A stretch of 64,000 nucleotides of DNA from assembly GCA_014695255.1 (NCBI GenBank), contig JACJNX010000031.1, positions 1 to 64,000 of the forward strand, given 5' to 3'. Positions 7,535 to 17,108 of the stretch are shown here, piece by piece. The notes under the pieces were generated by a model. That model had not been told where the DNA came from and searched no databases. It was given only the letters and a program-made list of their open reading frames with translations. Source of the stretch: Cyanobacteria bacterium FACHB-63 (GTDB taxonomy: Bacteria; Cyanobacteriota; Cyanobacteriia; Leptolyngbyales; Leptolyngbyaceae). The stretch's first letter is position 1. Each line of letters begins with the position of its first letter. The position numbers and the translations under genes were made by a program.

Positions 7535-9760
7535 ATGACAGCTTTCATGCCCCCCGCTAGTTTGTCACCAGAGTGGCAACAACAAGCAGCCCACTACATC
7601 AATCAAGACAAGTTCGATCGAGCTACGGCTCTATATGAACAAGCCATCGAAGCAGAGCCTTCTGAGTATTCTCACTACTGGTATTTGGGATTGCTCTTTT
7701 TGCTTCAAGGACAAGAAGAAGAAGCGCAAACGACCTGGTTGTTTGCGCTATCAGAAATTGATTCAGATCAGATTGCTGCTGCTGTTGCTGAACTGAGCCA
7801 AATTCTCCAGACGGAAGCAGAACGACGCAGCGCAAAGCAACAGCAAGCAACTGCTTGGGCAATTCGCCAACACCTTCGAGAACTCTGTCCTGGCAACATT
7901 GATAACTTGCTGTGGATTGTCTTGCTCTCGATCGGCCTCAACCTTCTAACAGACTCATTTCTCGAAGAAATCGGGCTAACTCAGCAACTTTCGGAACCTG
8001 AAGCAGAATTTTCGCCTAAACATCTTCTGCACGTCTTTGATAAACTTCTGAAGGCGGCTCCAGCCTCTAAGTCACTGCTTGAGTTTGCAGAGGTTGCAAT
8101 TACGCAGTTGCAGAACACACGTGGGTTAGCCAGAACTGTTGTAGATGGACTACTTCGCTTCGGATTCACGGCGTTCAACTACGCATTTGCTATCAAGCTT
8201 GCGGAATTTACGCTCAGAGTTGATCCGACCCAACCAGAAATTCTGGGCTTACTTGCGTCACTTCATCAGAATTCAGGAAACCACAACCAAGGGGTTGAAA
8301 TTGCGAAACTAAGATATGAATCCTCAGGCAGCTTAATTGAGCAAGTTTATTCCAACAGTTTAATCTTGCGCGGACTCCTTGGAGCGGGTGGACGTTGGCA
8401 AGAAGCTGTTCAAGTTGCTCAGCATCACTTCACTTTGTTAGAAGCAGTGGTAGAGCAGCAGCCCCCTAATCTAGTTCCTTTTCAATTGACCCGACTGCTC
8501 AATTCAGCCTTTTATCTTGTTTATCTACAAGACCAACCCAAACAATGGAGAACCCTAGAGAATCAGGTTCTGAAGTTCGCTCAATCTGAAATTCAGCGTC
8601 ATGCCGCATCGCTTGGAAAACAGTACATTCATCAAAAGCGCGATCGCACAGGTCAGCGCTTGAAAGTAGGCTACCTCTCTCACTGCATGGCAACGCATTC
8701 TGTCGGTTGGTTGGCGCGATGGTTATTCCGGCATCACGATCCTGAGCAAGTCGAAGTTCATGGATATTTTCTTGGATACCGAGAGATGTACGACCCACTA
8801 CAGGCTTGGTTTGCTAATGCAGTGGACTATGCTCACAAGTACCATGCGTATAAAGAGGAAACCTATCTAGAAATCGCAGACCAAATCTATCAAGATGAAA
8901 TTGATGTTCTGATTGATCTAGATAGCATCACGTTGGATATAAGCTGTCAGGTTCTCTCCCTCAAGCCTGCCCCGATTCAGGTGACTTGGTTGGGCTGGGA
9001 TGCGTCTGGTTTACCCACGATCGACTACTTCATCGCTGATCCCTATGTACTTCCCGATGATGCACAGAGCTACTACAGCGAAAGAATTTGGCGATTGCCT
9101 CAAACTTATATTGCCGTAGACGGATTTGAAGTCGATACTCCAACGCTACGCCGCGAAGACCTCGACATTCCTCAAGATGCGATCGTATTTCTCAGCGCTC
9201 AGCGGGGCTACAAACGCCATGAGGAGCATATCAGATCTCAGCTAAAAATCATTAAGCAAGTCCCGAATAGCTACTTGTTAATCAAAGGGCTATCGGATGC
9301 GAATTCAGTGCAAGAGTTCTTTTTCAAGCTTGCCGAAGAAGAAGGCGTATCCGGTAATCAACTTCGATTCCTCAAGGGCGATCCTTCGAGCGAAACCCAT
9401 CGCGCTAACTTACAAATTGCCGATGTCGTTCTCGACACTTTCCCCTACAACGGCGCAACGACCACCCTCGAAACACTCTGGCTGGGAGTTCCGATCGTTA
9501 CCCGCGTGGGCGAACAATTCGCTGCCCGCAACAGCTACACAATGCTAAAAAATGCGGGCATCACCGAAGGCATTGCTTGGACAGATGAAGAATACATCAA
9601 ATGGGGCGTGAAGCTGGGAACCGATGCAGCCCTTCGCCAGAAAATTCACTGGAACTTAACGCGATCGCGTCAAACAGCTCCACTTTGGAATGCGAAAGCC
9701 TTTACTCAACAAATGGAAGCTGCATATCTGGAAATGTGGCAAACCTATACAGAAGGCTAA
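7535..9760 (+). CDS. TPR protein O-GlcNAc transferase, SPINDLY/OGT family (GT41)
   Basis: The N-terminal ~330 residues are helical TPR-like repeats (first: DKFDRATALYEQAIEAEPSE). The C-terminal half is a GT41 catalytic region with VGYLSHCMATHSVGWL, IQVTWLGWDASG, AQRGYKRHEEHIR and FPYNGATTTLETLWLGVP, the last being the UDP-GlcNAc/GDP-sugar-binding loop. It should transfer GlcNAc or fucose to Ser/Thr of proteins. A homologue is reported to be needed for hormogonium motility in Nostoc punctiforme. I start at the ATG at 7535; an in-frame TTG at 7442 lies inside the pilin terminator and is rejected. The 3' end overlaps the convergent FkbM gene by 4 bases. Confidence 0.88.
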   Translation: MTAFMPPASLSPEWQQQAAHYINQDKFDRATALYEQAIEAEPSEYSHYWYLGLLFLLQGQEEEAQTTWLFALSEIDSDQIAAAVAELSQILQTEAERRSAKQQQATAWAIRQHLRELCPGNIDNLLWIVLLSIGLNLLTDSFLEEIGLTQQLSEPEAEFSPKHLLHVFDKLLKAAPASKSLLEFAEVAITQLQNTRGLARTVVDGLLRFGFTAFNYAFAIKLAEFTLRVDPTQPEILGLLASLHQNSGNHNQGVEIAKLRYESSGSLIEQVYSNSLILRGLLGAGGRWQEAVQVAQHHFTLLEAVVEQQPPNLVPFQLTRLLNSAFYLVYLQDQPKQWRTLENQVLKFAQSEIQRHAASLGKQYIHQKRDRTGQRLKVGYLSHCMATHSVGWLARWLFRHHDPEQVEVHGYFLGYREMYDPLQAWFANAVDYAHKYHAYKEETYLEIADQIYQDEIDVLIDLDSITLDISCQVLSLKPAPIQVTWLGWDASGLPTIDYFIADPYVLPDDAQSYYSERIWRLPQTYIAVDGFEVDTPTLRREDLDIPQDAIVFLSAQRGYKRHEEHIRSQLKIIKQVPNSYLLIKGLSDANSVQEFFFKLAEEEGVSGNQLRFLKGDPSSETHRANLQIADVVLDTFPYNGATTTLETLWLGVPIVTRVGEQFAARNSYTMLKNAGITEGIAWTDEEYIKWGVKLGTDAALRQKIHWNLTRSRQTAPLWNAKAFTQQMEAAYLEMWQTYTEG

Positions 9761-10725
9761 GATTGGACAGCCCTCCAAGTCTCCAGTTCAGCAATCAAAG
9801 CCATTGCTCCTGGAGACTGATCTAACTCTGGCATCTGGTTCAAAACTGTAAGAATAGTATTTGCAAAATCAAACTTAGAATCTTTTCCATGCTTCAAAGT
9901 GAGTGTCTTTAGAAGTTCGAGGGCAAAATCCGTGAACTGCAAAGCATCTGCAATACAGGCAAGCTTGAAGATTTGGTCGGGTGTTTTGAATTGCTCTGGC
10001 GTGTTCTCAGCAAACGGATCACGAAGATAAATTGCATCGCCCCACAATAATTGTCCAGGACGATTAATTGACCGGATGGGCGATCTTGCAATCTGCGCCT
10101 TCGATACATCAAACAACGTAAACCCTTGCCGTCTCAGAAAAGCATCCACATCTGCAAATAAAGGCTGATTCTCGTAGAGCGGCGAAAATTCAACCTCTGC
10201 TTGAATTGCTAGAACACTCTGATTCAGAATCTGAACTGCACCTTCCAAAACCTGAAGTTCTGCACCCTGAACATCAATCTGCAAAAAATCAATTTCGTCG
10301 ATCGACTCTACTTGGCAAAAAGTATCCAGCGTTGTCGTTTCGACTTCTGTAGTGTGGTCTAAATTGACCAAAGCAGGCAAACCGGAAAAATGCTGAAGCA
10401 GTTCTTCGTGCGGGCGATACAGAGAGCTGCACATTGGATTTTTAGTCACATACAGCGTTGCAGTTCCCGATTCTTTTGCAAGCGCGATCGGAATGTGAAA
10501 TTCATTCCAATCTGCTTCTCGTGCTTCAAACTCTAAATTCGCAGCCTCACAAGCCTCTGGATCAGCATCAAATCCATAGATGGTCAGATTGGGGGCAAAG
10601 ACCCGCCAAACTTGGCTTGCATAGTCATCTTGTGCGCTCACTTTTCTCGATCCAACATTGCAGATACTGAGGTGAATGCGATCAAGCAATCCGTTCTGCT
10701 TAAGAGCATTGAGAAAAATCGGCAT
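9757..10725 (-). CDS. FkbM family methyltransferase
   Basis: The protein carries the FkbM signature IDFLQIDVQGAELQVLEGA (residues ~150-170), the acidic SAM/substrate loop of this O-methyltransferase family, after a diverged motif I region (NVGSRK, IYGFDADPEAC). The final ~80 residues form a helical C-terminal tail. FkbM enzymes usually methylate sugar hydroxyls in glycans or lipids. It lies 11 bases downstream of a second FkbM gene on the same strand, probably one operon, and converges on the OGT gene with a 4-base overlap. Confidence 0.85.
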   Translation of the reverse strand: MPIFLNALKQNGLLDRIHLSICNVGSRKVSAQDDYASQVWRVFAPNLTIYGFDADPEACEAANLEFEAREADWNEFHIPIALAKESGTATLYVTKNPMCSSLYRPHEELLQHFSGLPALVNLDHTTEVETTTLDTFCQVESIDEIDFLQIDVQGAELQVLEGAVQILNQSVLAIQAEVEFSPLYENQPLFADVDAFLRRQGFTLFDVSKAQIARSPIRSINRPGQLLWGDAIYLRDPFAENTPEQFKTPDQIFKLACIADALQFTDFALELLKTLTLKHGKDSKFDFANTILTVLNQMPELDQSPGAMALIAELETWRAVQS

Positions 10726-10736
10726 AGTGTAATTCC

Positions 10737-12251
10737 TTAATGAGGTAGTGCAATCACATTCAGATTGCCTTGCAGATCATCGAGTGTCTCTACGGCACTT
10801 AACTCTTGAACAAACGGTTGATACCGGAACAGTCGATAGTTCTTCGCGATGAGATATTCTGCAACGGGTAAGTTCGTTGTCTTACTGCCTGCAATATTCT
10901 CGTAAAGAATGGTCGGTCTAAACTCGGACAAAATGCGATCACTTCCCTTGAGGACTTGCATTTCATGACCTTCAGCATCAATTTTGAGAAAATCAACTCG
11001 ATTGATTTGTTCTGTTTCAATCAAACTATCCAAAGTAAAGCATTTGATGACTTCAGCGTTCTCGATGTCACTTTCTGCTTCAATCACTTCATTCAGTTCG
11101 CTTGCACTTTGCAGAGAAAGCTTTGCAGTTCCTACTCGATCGCTAGCCGCTCCAGCACAGATTCGTACCTGAGAAAAATCATTAATTCGGCGTGTTTCTT
11201 CTAAGCAGCGAACACAGCCCGAAAACGGTTCAACCGCAATCACACACCCTGTTTTTCCCACTCGATCAGCCGCGCTAAACGTATACACTCCAACATTTGC
11301 GCCCACATCAATCACCGTCATTCCAGCCTGAATCTGCGATCGCCAAAACTCCATTTCTTTCTCAAACCAGTCACCCTCAGCAATTAACACGCTTGTCACA
11401 ATGCTCCGAAAGCTGGCTTCAACCGCAAGCACACTGTTCTCAAACGGTAAATAGGTAATGTCATTGTCGATCGAGGTATCAACCCATCGCCAAGCATTCA
11501 CTTTGTCCGATCGCAGAGTTTGGGCGATTTCTAGCCAGCGCGTTGCACTTTTAGGCTGTCTCAACTCCCGGTAAGCCAGGAAAAGCGCCTGTAAAACCTG
11601 TGGATGTGTGGGATCAAGCTGCTTGGCTTGATATAAAGCAGCTAAACCTTCCCACCGGAAATTGATAAAAGAGGCAACTCCTAATTTCAGAGCCGTCGAG
11701 CGGTTCGGGGGCAAAACCTGAGTTGATAAATTGAGGAATCGTAGTCCAGGGCTGTTGTAAAAAACAAGCTGCGATTGCTGCAAGACTACACTCAATAGAC
11801 ACAGTGCCTGCATTTTTCCGGTATCAGCTCGTAGAACGGTTTCTAGCAGTGATCGCTCTGGCAGATAGACTGCTCCCATTGCGAATGAATCCGCTTCAAG
11901 GGTTTGAATAAACGTTGAAAAGGCAAGATTAATTGCTTCGGATGTATTCCCAACCAAACACTGAATCAAGGCAAAATGGGCTGCACAGAGCGGATGTTCC
12001 TGAATCACTGGACTCAATAGCTCGATCGCGGTATCCAGCAGAACTCCTCGAAAGGGTGGGTCGCACTGCTCTGCCTCAATTAAAGCTGCAATCGCTACAT
12101 TATTGCGCTCTAAGGCTGATTGGGGTTGCTCCGCCTCTGTCCCTTCTAATCCTTGCTGAATGCTCTGCCGAATCTTTGGCTGCAATACAATCGCGTGATG
12201 CTCAAGATATTGGGAGTAGCGTTCGCAAAGCGAGAAAACTTGCTGAACCAT
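10737..12251 (-). CDS. TPR-like + FkbM family methyltransferase
   Basis: The N-terminal ~270 residues are helical repeats with the same composition as the TPR part of the nearby OGT (MVQQVFSLCERYSQYLEHHA start; LDPTHPQVLQALFLAYRELR). The C-terminal ~230 residues are a complete FkbM methyltransferase: TVIDVGANVGVYTFSAADRVG (SAM motif I), CVIAVEPF and VDFLKIDAEGHEMQVLKGS. I prefer the ATG at 12251 because the protein then starts at its family-like MVQQVF; an in-frame GTG at 12326 would add 25 residues. It probably heads an operon with the FkbM gene downstream. The joint helical-repeat architecture suggests it acts on the same protein as the OGT. Confidence 0.85.
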   Translation of the reverse strand: MVQQVFSLCERYSQYLEHHAIVLQPKIRQSIQQGLEGTEAEQPQSALERNNVAIAALIEAEQCDPPFRGVLLDTAIELLSPVIQEHPLCAAHFALIQCLVGNTSEAINLAFSTFIQTLEADSFAMGAVYLPERSLLETVLRADTGKMQALCLLSVVLQQSQLVFYNSPGLRFLNLSTQVLPPNRSTALKLGVASFINFRWEGLAALYQAKQLDPTHPQVLQALFLAYRELRQPKSATRWLEIAQTLRSDKVNAWRWVDTSIDNDITYLPFENSVLAVEASFRSIVTSVLIAEGDWFEKEMEFWRSQIQAGMTVIDVGANVGVYTFSAADRVGKTGCVIAVEPFSGCVRCLEETRRINDFSQVRICAGAASDRVGTAKLSLQSASELNEVIEAESDIENAEVIKCFTLDSLIETEQINRVDFLKIDAEGHEMQVLKGSDRILSEFRPTILYENIAGSKTTNLPVAEYLIAKNYRLFRYQPFVQELSAVETLDDLQGNLNVIALPH

Positions 12252-12414
12252 AAAATTTCGATCAAGACTTTCTTGTTTATCTCTTATATCACCGATATCA
12301 AAGATCAAACGTTTTTTTGGTTTCACTGTCGATCGAGCAATTCAAATTGTCACTGGCTGCTGCTCTATTGATTGCTCTTCTAAAATTGGGATACAGTTCG
12401 CGATCGTGCCTTCT

Positions 12415-12738
12415 ATGACTCACCCCGACTTACCCGAAATTTTGTCGAAGCTGCGGGATTATTTGCAGCAGCAGTATGGCGATCGATTAGCTCATATTGT
12501 TCTCTATGGTTCTCAAGCCCGAAAAGAAGCAACCGAACAATCAGATATTGATATCCTCGTTGTACTGAAAGCGCCCTTGAATGTGATGCAAGAAATCCAG
12601 CGAACCAGCGAGTTTGTAACTGATCTTTGTTTGGAAAACACAGTTTTAGTTTCTCTGGGATTCGCATCGCTCGATCGCTTTAAGCAGGAAAAGACCCCAT
12701 TTTTCCTGAATGTACGTCGTGAAGGGATTTTGGTATGA
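12415..12738 (+). CDS. MNT-type nucleotidyltransferase (antitoxin of MNT/HEPN pair)
   Basis: This is a minimal nucleotidyltransferase: IVLYGSQARKEATEQSDIDILVVL gives the GSxAR(x)nDxD metal-binding pattern. In MNT/HEPN modules this protein AMPylates or otherwise neutralises the HEPN RNase. It has ~107 aa, the family size. An in-frame GTG 9 bases upstream is a possible alternative start. Its TGA overlaps the ATG of the HEPN gene (ATGA), the usual coupling. The HEPN partner is interrupted, so the antitoxin may be an orphan. Confidence 0.87.
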   Translation: MTHPDLPEILSKLRDYLQQQYGDRLAHIVLYGSQARKEATEQSDIDILVVLKAPLNVMQEIQRTSEFVTDLCLENTVLVSLGFASLDRFKQEKTPFFLNVRREGILV

Positions 12739-13109
12739 CCCCTGAGCAGCAAAAACTTCTGAAAAAAGCAGATCGTAGTCTTCAGGCTGCTAGGTTGCTT
12801 CAGCAGCAGGAATTGTTTGAGTTTGCGATCGCGTGAGCTTACTACACGATGTTCTATGCGGCTGAAGCAATGCTCATCGGGAGAGGACTGTCTTTCTCAA
12901 CCCATTCCGGTGTGCTATCTGCCTTTGGCAAGCAATTTGTTCGATCCGGTGAAGTTCCAAAAGAGTTTCATCAAGCCCTAATTATGGCAGAACAAGCTCG
13001 AATTCAAGGCGATTACGACATTGACGAGGCATTCAGTGAAGCAGACGCTATTCGACAACTTCAGCAAGCAGAAGCGTTTCTTGAAATGGCAAAAAGTCAA
13101 ATCGGCTGA
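12735..13109 (+). pseudogene. HEPN domain toxin (UPF0332-like), interrupted by in-frame TGA
   Basis: Reading from the ATG at 12735 gives MTPEQQKLLKKADRSLQAAR... up to FEFAIA, then a TGA at 12834-12836, and continues in the same frame with AYYTMFYAAEAMLIGRG to the stop at 13109. In HEPN proteins this spot reads SRAYYAMFYAAEALL, so the TGA replaces an Arg codon, most simply CGA to TGA. The downstream part keeps the usual HEPN ending (QARIQGDYDIDEAFSEADA). A shorter product from the ATG at 12849 would lack the first helix. One nonsense mutation, a recoding event or a sequencing error are all possible. Confidence 0.8.
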
Positions 13110-13201
13110 TTGAACTCAAACTTCTTACATCGATCTAAAGACAGCAGAGATCTGGAAATTCTTCCTTTATCCTGACGAAGAAGAATTGTGAAATTGCTCT
13201 G

Positions 13202-13918
13202 ATGAATCCACAGATTGAAATCCTCGCTGATCTAAATGCGCTCGTCGATCGCACCCTCGAACTCGTGGTCGAAAAACTCCAAGCCGCGATCGCAACCCGC
13301 AACATTGCTACGATCGCCCTTTCTGGCGGTAGCACTCCCAAACCGCTCTACGAGAAACTAGCGCAGCAGAATCTCCCTTGGGACAAGCTCCACATTTTTT
13401 GGGGTGACGAACGCTATGTTCCGGCAGATCATCCCGACAGCAATCAACGCATGGCGCGTTTGGCTTGGTTAGATAAAGTGCCAATTCCCCCTGCAAATAT
13501 TCATCCGATGCCCACGGATGACGCTGATCCGGCGATCGCCGCTCAAAAACACGAAGCCGAACTGCAAACCTTTTTCAACACAGAGCCAGGAGAATTCCCC
13601 GCTTTCGATGTGATTTTGCTTGGGATCGGCGATGATGCTCACACGGCATCTCTGTTTCCTCATACCCCTGCTTTACAGGTGCGAGATCGCCTCATTACTG
13701 TCGGCAACAAAGACGGCAATCCCCGCATCACCTTCACCGCGCCGCTAATCAACGCAGCACAGACCGTCATCTTTATGGTGGCAGGCGCAAACAAGTACAA
13801 CGCTCTCGCTCAGATTTTTGCCGACCAAGCCGACGAAAACACTTATCCCGCACGATTGATCAAACCTGAAGGTGAACTCTGGTGGCTACTCGAACGATCG
13901 ACGAATTTCAGTAAATAA
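13202..13918 (+). CDS. pgl: 6-phosphogluconolactonase
   Basis: This enzyme hydrolyses 6-phosphogluconolactone in the oxidative pentose phosphate pathway. Family motifs appear in order: ALSGGSTPKPLYEKLA (residues ~40-54), FWGDERYVPADHPDSN, and LGIGDDAHTASLFP near residue 142. It has 238 aa, typical of the DevB/Pgl type. The starting ATG lies ~90 bases after the broken HEPN gene; no strong ribosome site is visible. It appears monocistronic. Confidence 0.93.
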   Translation: MNPQIEILADLNALVDRTLELVVEKLQAAIATRNIATIALSGGSTPKPLYEKLAQQNLPWDKLHIFWGDERYVPADHPDSNQRMARLAWLDKVPIPPANIHPMPTDDADPAIAAQKHEAELQTFFNTEPGEFPAFDVILLGIGDDAHTASLFPHTPALQVRDRLITVGNKDGNPRITFTAPLINAAQTVIFMVAGANKYNALAQIFADQADENTYPARLIKPEGELWWLLERSTNFSK

Positions 13919-14008
13919 TCCTGAATTTCGGAAGTCTTGGGTTTAAGATCGGCTTCACTTAAGATCTACACTCGGATTTCTCAATCGTTCAAAGGAGTTG
14001 AACCTGCC

Positions 14009-15331
14009 ATGAGTAACCTGGCTTCTCGCCCTAAACTTGGTCGCGCTCTGTCGCTGGCTGCCCTCACTCTCTCTGTGGGATTACTTGCCGCCGCTTGCCA
14101 AGAATCCGCCCCACCCACCGGACAAGGCGGAACGGCATTACCCACCGGATCAGGCGCACCGGCTGGAGGCTTAAAAATCGGTTCGCTTCTACCTTCAACG
14201 GGAGACCTCGCCTCAGTCGGACAGCAAATGGTCAATGCCGTTCCATTGCTCGTGGATACCGTGAATCAGTGTGGCGGTGTCAACGGTCAACCTGTCACCC
14301 TTGTTAGCGTGGACGACCAAACCGATCCCGCCGCAGGTGCAGAAGGCATGACGCGATTGGCAGAACGGGAAAAAGTCGCAGGCGTTGTCGGCTCGTTTGC
14401 CAGTAGCGTTTCAACCGCTGCAATCCCGATCGCTGTTCGCAATAAAGTTGTTCTCATTTCCCCCGGAAGCACCAGTCCTGTGTTCACCCAGCAAGCCAAA
14501 GAGGGCAAGTATCAAGGCTATTGGGCAAGAACTGCACCCCCAGATACCTATCAAGCGCAAGCGCTGGCAAAACTCGCCAGTGAGCGCAATCTGAAAACGG
14601 CTGGAACGATCGTGATTAACAACGATTACGGGGTTGGCTTTGAGCGCGAGTTTGTCAAATCGTTTGAAGCGCTTGGCGGCAAGGTGACGAATAAAAGCAG
14701 ACCGACTCGGTATGATCCGAAGGCGACGACTGTTGAAACCGAAGCCGCCGCAGCTTTTGCCGGAAATCCCCAAGCGGTGATGGCAGTGATGTATGCCGAT
14801 ACGGGAAGCTTGATTGCAAAATCTGCTTACGAACAAGGAAAAAGCCAGAATATGCAGTTTTTATTCACCGATGGCGTTTACTCGCAGGATTTCGTGGATA
14901 AAGTTGGCAAAGGACAGAACAATCGATCGATTGTCGCCGGAGCGCTCGGAACGGTTCCGGGTGCAAGTGGTGCAGGGTTAGCTGCCTTTACCAAACTGTG
15001 GGAAGAAAAGCAAAAACGTCCGCTTGTCGCCTATGCGCCTCATGCGTGGGATGCCGCCGCGATTTTGGCATTGGCCGCGCAAGCTGCAAAGTCAAATACG
15101 GGCGAGGCAATGAAAGATAAGCTACGTGAGGTGACGAATGCACCCGGAGAAGTAGTAACGGATGTGTGTAAGGGCTTAGAGCTACTGCGTCAAGGAAAAG
15201 ACATCAACTACCAAGGCGCGAGTGGGGATGTTGATATTGACGCAGCAGGGGATGTTATCGGGAGTTACGATGTTTGGACAGTTGAACCGGATGGAAAGCT
15301 GAAGACGATCGGTAAAGTCAATCCGAGATAA
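14009..15331 (+). CDS. ABC transporter substrate-binding lipoprotein, branched-chain amino acid (LIV) type
   Basis: A periplasmic binding protein of fold type I. The lipoprotein signal ends in LLAAAC, with lipidated Cys30, followed by a Pro/Gly-rich linker and the mature domain beginning LKIGSLLPSTGDLASVGQQM. VVGSFASSVSTAAI and VIINNDYGVGFEREFVKSFEALGG are typical ligand-binding lobes. The ligand is probably an amino acid or a related compound. I use the ATG at 14009, preceded by AAAGGAG. No permease or ATPase gene is adjacent; a LivF-type ATPase is 35 kb away. Confidence 0.88.
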   Translation: MSNLASRPKLGRALSLAALTLSVGLLAAACQESAPPTGQGGTALPTGSGAPAGGLKIGSLLPSTGDLASVGQQMVNAVPLLVDTVNQCGGVNGQPVTLVSVDDQTDPAAGAEGMTRLAEREKVAGVVGSFASSVSTAAIPIAVRNKVVLISPGSTSPVFTQQAKEGKYQGYWARTAPPDTYQAQALAKLASERNLKTAGTIVINNDYGVGFEREFVKSFEALGGKVTNKSRPTRYDPKATTVETEAAAAFAGNPQAVMAVMYADTGSLIAKSAYEQGKSQNMQFLFTDGVYSQDFVDKVGKGQNNRSIVAGALGTVPGASGAGLAAFTKLWEEKQKRPLVAYAPHAWDAAAILALAAQAAKSNTGEAMKDKLREVTNAPGEVVTDVCKGLELLRQGKDINYQGASGDVDIDAAGDVIGSYDVWTVEPDGKLKTIGKVNPR

Positions 15332-15336
15332 AACAC

Positions 15337-15374
15337 AACCCGTCGATCGCACCTTGACGATCGACGGGTTTGTT
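15337..15374. terminator. bidirectional terminator between the binding-protein gene and pgk
   Basis: A perfect 13-bp stem (15337-15349 with 15358-15370) with an 8-base loop sits between two convergent genes. The stem begins AA and ends TT, followed by TGTTC, so the T-tract is short on both strands. Confidence 0.75.
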
Positions 15375-15386
15375 CATCAGAGAATT

Positions 15387-16592
15387 CTACGCTTCATCGA
15401 GCGCTGCAATTCCCGGAAGTTCTTTGCCTTCGAGCAGTTCCAAACTCGCACCACCGCCCGTCGAAATGTGGCTCATTTGGCTTGCCAGTCCGACTTTCTC
15501 AACGGCTGCAACCGAATCGCCACCGCCAATGATCGTCGCTGTACCTTTTGGAGTCAGTTCAGCTAAAGTGTGCGCGATCGCCTCAGTTCCTTTAGCAAAT
15601 TTATCCATTTCAAATACGCCCATTGGACCATTCCAGATCACGCTCTTACAATCAGCCAGAGCCGCTTGGAAGGTTTTTACAGAGTCAGGACCAATATCTA
15701 AGCCCATCCAGCCATCAGGAATGTTTTCGACGCTCACGGTTTGAGTGTTGGCATCGGGCGCAAAGTTATCGGCAACCACAACATCGGTCGGCAGCAGCAG
15801 TTCAACGCCCTTCTCTTTCGCTTTCGCTTCCAAGGATTTCGCAAGTTCCAGCTTGTCTTCTTCCACCAAGGATTTACCAACCGCCAAGCCACGCGCTTTA
15901 TAGAACGTGAATACCATACCGCCGCCGATCAGGAGTTTGTCTACCTTATCCAGCAGCGTTTCGATTACACCAATTTTGCTAGAAACTTTCGAGCCACCGA
16001 CGATCGCGGCTAACGGACGCTGCGGATTTTCGATCGCGTTTTGCAGATATTGCAGTTCTTTCTCAATCAGCAATCCTGCAATTGAGGGCTTGAGAAATTT
16101 GGTCACACCTTCAGTCGAAGCGTGGGCGCGGTGAGCCGTCCCAAACGCATCGTTGACGTACAAATCTGCAACCGAGGCTAATTTCTCAGCAAACGCCGGA
16201 TCGTTTTTCTCTTCTTCCTTGTAGAACCGCACGTTCTCTAGCAGCAGAACATCTCCAGGCTGCATCGCATCGACTTTCGACTTCACTTCATCCCCGATAC
16301 AGTCATCGGTCTTCACTACGGGCTTACCGAGCAGTTCTGAAAGTCTTTGACCGACCGGAGTTAAGCGATATTTATCTTCGGGTCCGTTTTTCGGACGACC
16401 GAAGTGACTGGATAAAATTACTTTTGCTCCTTTTGAGGTGAGCGCATTGATCGTGGGCAATGCTGCGCGAATTCTCGTGTCATCGGTAATATTCCCTTGA
16501 TCATCCACAGGCACGTTGAAATCTGCCCGAACTAAAACACGCTTGCCTTGTAATTCAGCGGACGATAAATCATTGACAGTCTTTTTCGGCAC
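15387..16592 (-). CDS. pgk: phosphoglycerate kinase
   Basis: This enzyme interconverts 1,3-bisphosphoglycerate and 3-phosphoglycerate in glycolysis and the Calvin cycle. Motifs are [18 protein letters not shown] (substrate-binding N-terminus), [21 protein letters not shown] and the nucleotide loop [16 protein letters not shown], with the final [15 protein letters not shown]. It has 401 aa, normal length. It starts with GTG, preceded by an AGGAGC-like ribosome site. It is divergent from the universal stress gene, with ~114 bases between them. Confidence 0.96.
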   Translation of the reverse strand: MPKKTVNDLSSAELQGKRVLVRADFNVPVDDQGNITDDTRIRAALPTINALTSKGAKVILSSHFGRPKNGPEDKYRLTPVGQRLSELLGKPVVKTDDCIGDEVKSKVDAMQPGDVLLLENVRFYKEEEKNDPAFAEKLASVADLYVNDAFGTAHRAHASTEGVTKFLKPSIAGLLIEKELQYLQNAIENPQRPLAAIVGGSKVSSKIGVIETLLDKVDKLLIGGGMVFTFYKARGLAVGKSLVEEDKLELAKSLEAKAKEKGVELLLPTDVVVADNFAPDANTQTVSVENIPDGWMGLDIGPDSVKTFQAALADCKSVIWNGPMGVFEMDKFAKGTEAIAHTLAELTPKGTATIIGGGDSVAAVEKVGLASQMSHISTGGGASLELLEGKELPGIAALDEA

Positions 16593-16706
16593 GATCTTGG
16601 CTCCTAAATGAGTCTTTCTACCTATTTCTTATTTTTCCATTAATCGCGTCACCTATGATCGAAGTTTCTGTAATGCTGGAAATAAGTTGAGTCTGGATTT
16701 GAAATT

Positions 16707-17105
16707 ATGTTTAAGACTGTATTGTTTCCGATCGATGAAAGCCGCGATTCTCGTCAAGCTGTGGAAACGGTTGTGGATATCGTGAAAGTGCATCAAAGCC
16801 GTCTAATTTTGCTCTCAGTCGTGGAAACCGCGAGCGAGCAACCCGATGCGATGTCGTCTCCGGATACGGTGGCGAATCTGCTAGAAAATGCGCGATCGAT
16901 CTTTTCACAGCAGGGAATCGAAGCGGATGCGATCGAGCGCGAGGGCAAGCCTGCCTTTACCATTTGTGATGTTGCCGATGAGGTAGAAGCCGATTTGATT
17001 ATCATGGGATGTCGGGGTCTTGGACTCACGACCGAAGGCGCATCGGATAGCGTCACCAATCGAGTGATCAGCCTTTCTCCCTGTCCTGTCCTAGTCGTTC
17101 CTTAA
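16707..17105 (+). CDS. universal stress protein (UspA family)
   Basis: A single Usp domain: KTVLFPIDESRDSRQAVE at the N-terminus and GCRGLGLTTEGASDSVTNRVI near the C-terminus. The latter resembles the G-2x-G-9x-G-S/T ATP-binding motif in form but is altered (GRGxxGxxxxGS is not exact), so ATP binding is uncertain. It has 132 aa. It is followed after only 3 bases by a Uma2 gene and then by the GTPase gene ylqF, suggesting one transcript. Confidence 0.88.
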   Translation: MFKTVLFPIDESRDSRQAVETVVDIVKVHQSRLILLSVVETASEQPDAMSSPDTVANLLENARSIFSQQGIEADAIEREGKPAFTICDVADEVEADLIIMGCRGLGLTTEGASDSVTNRVISLSPCPVLVVP

Positions 17106-17108
17106 CCG

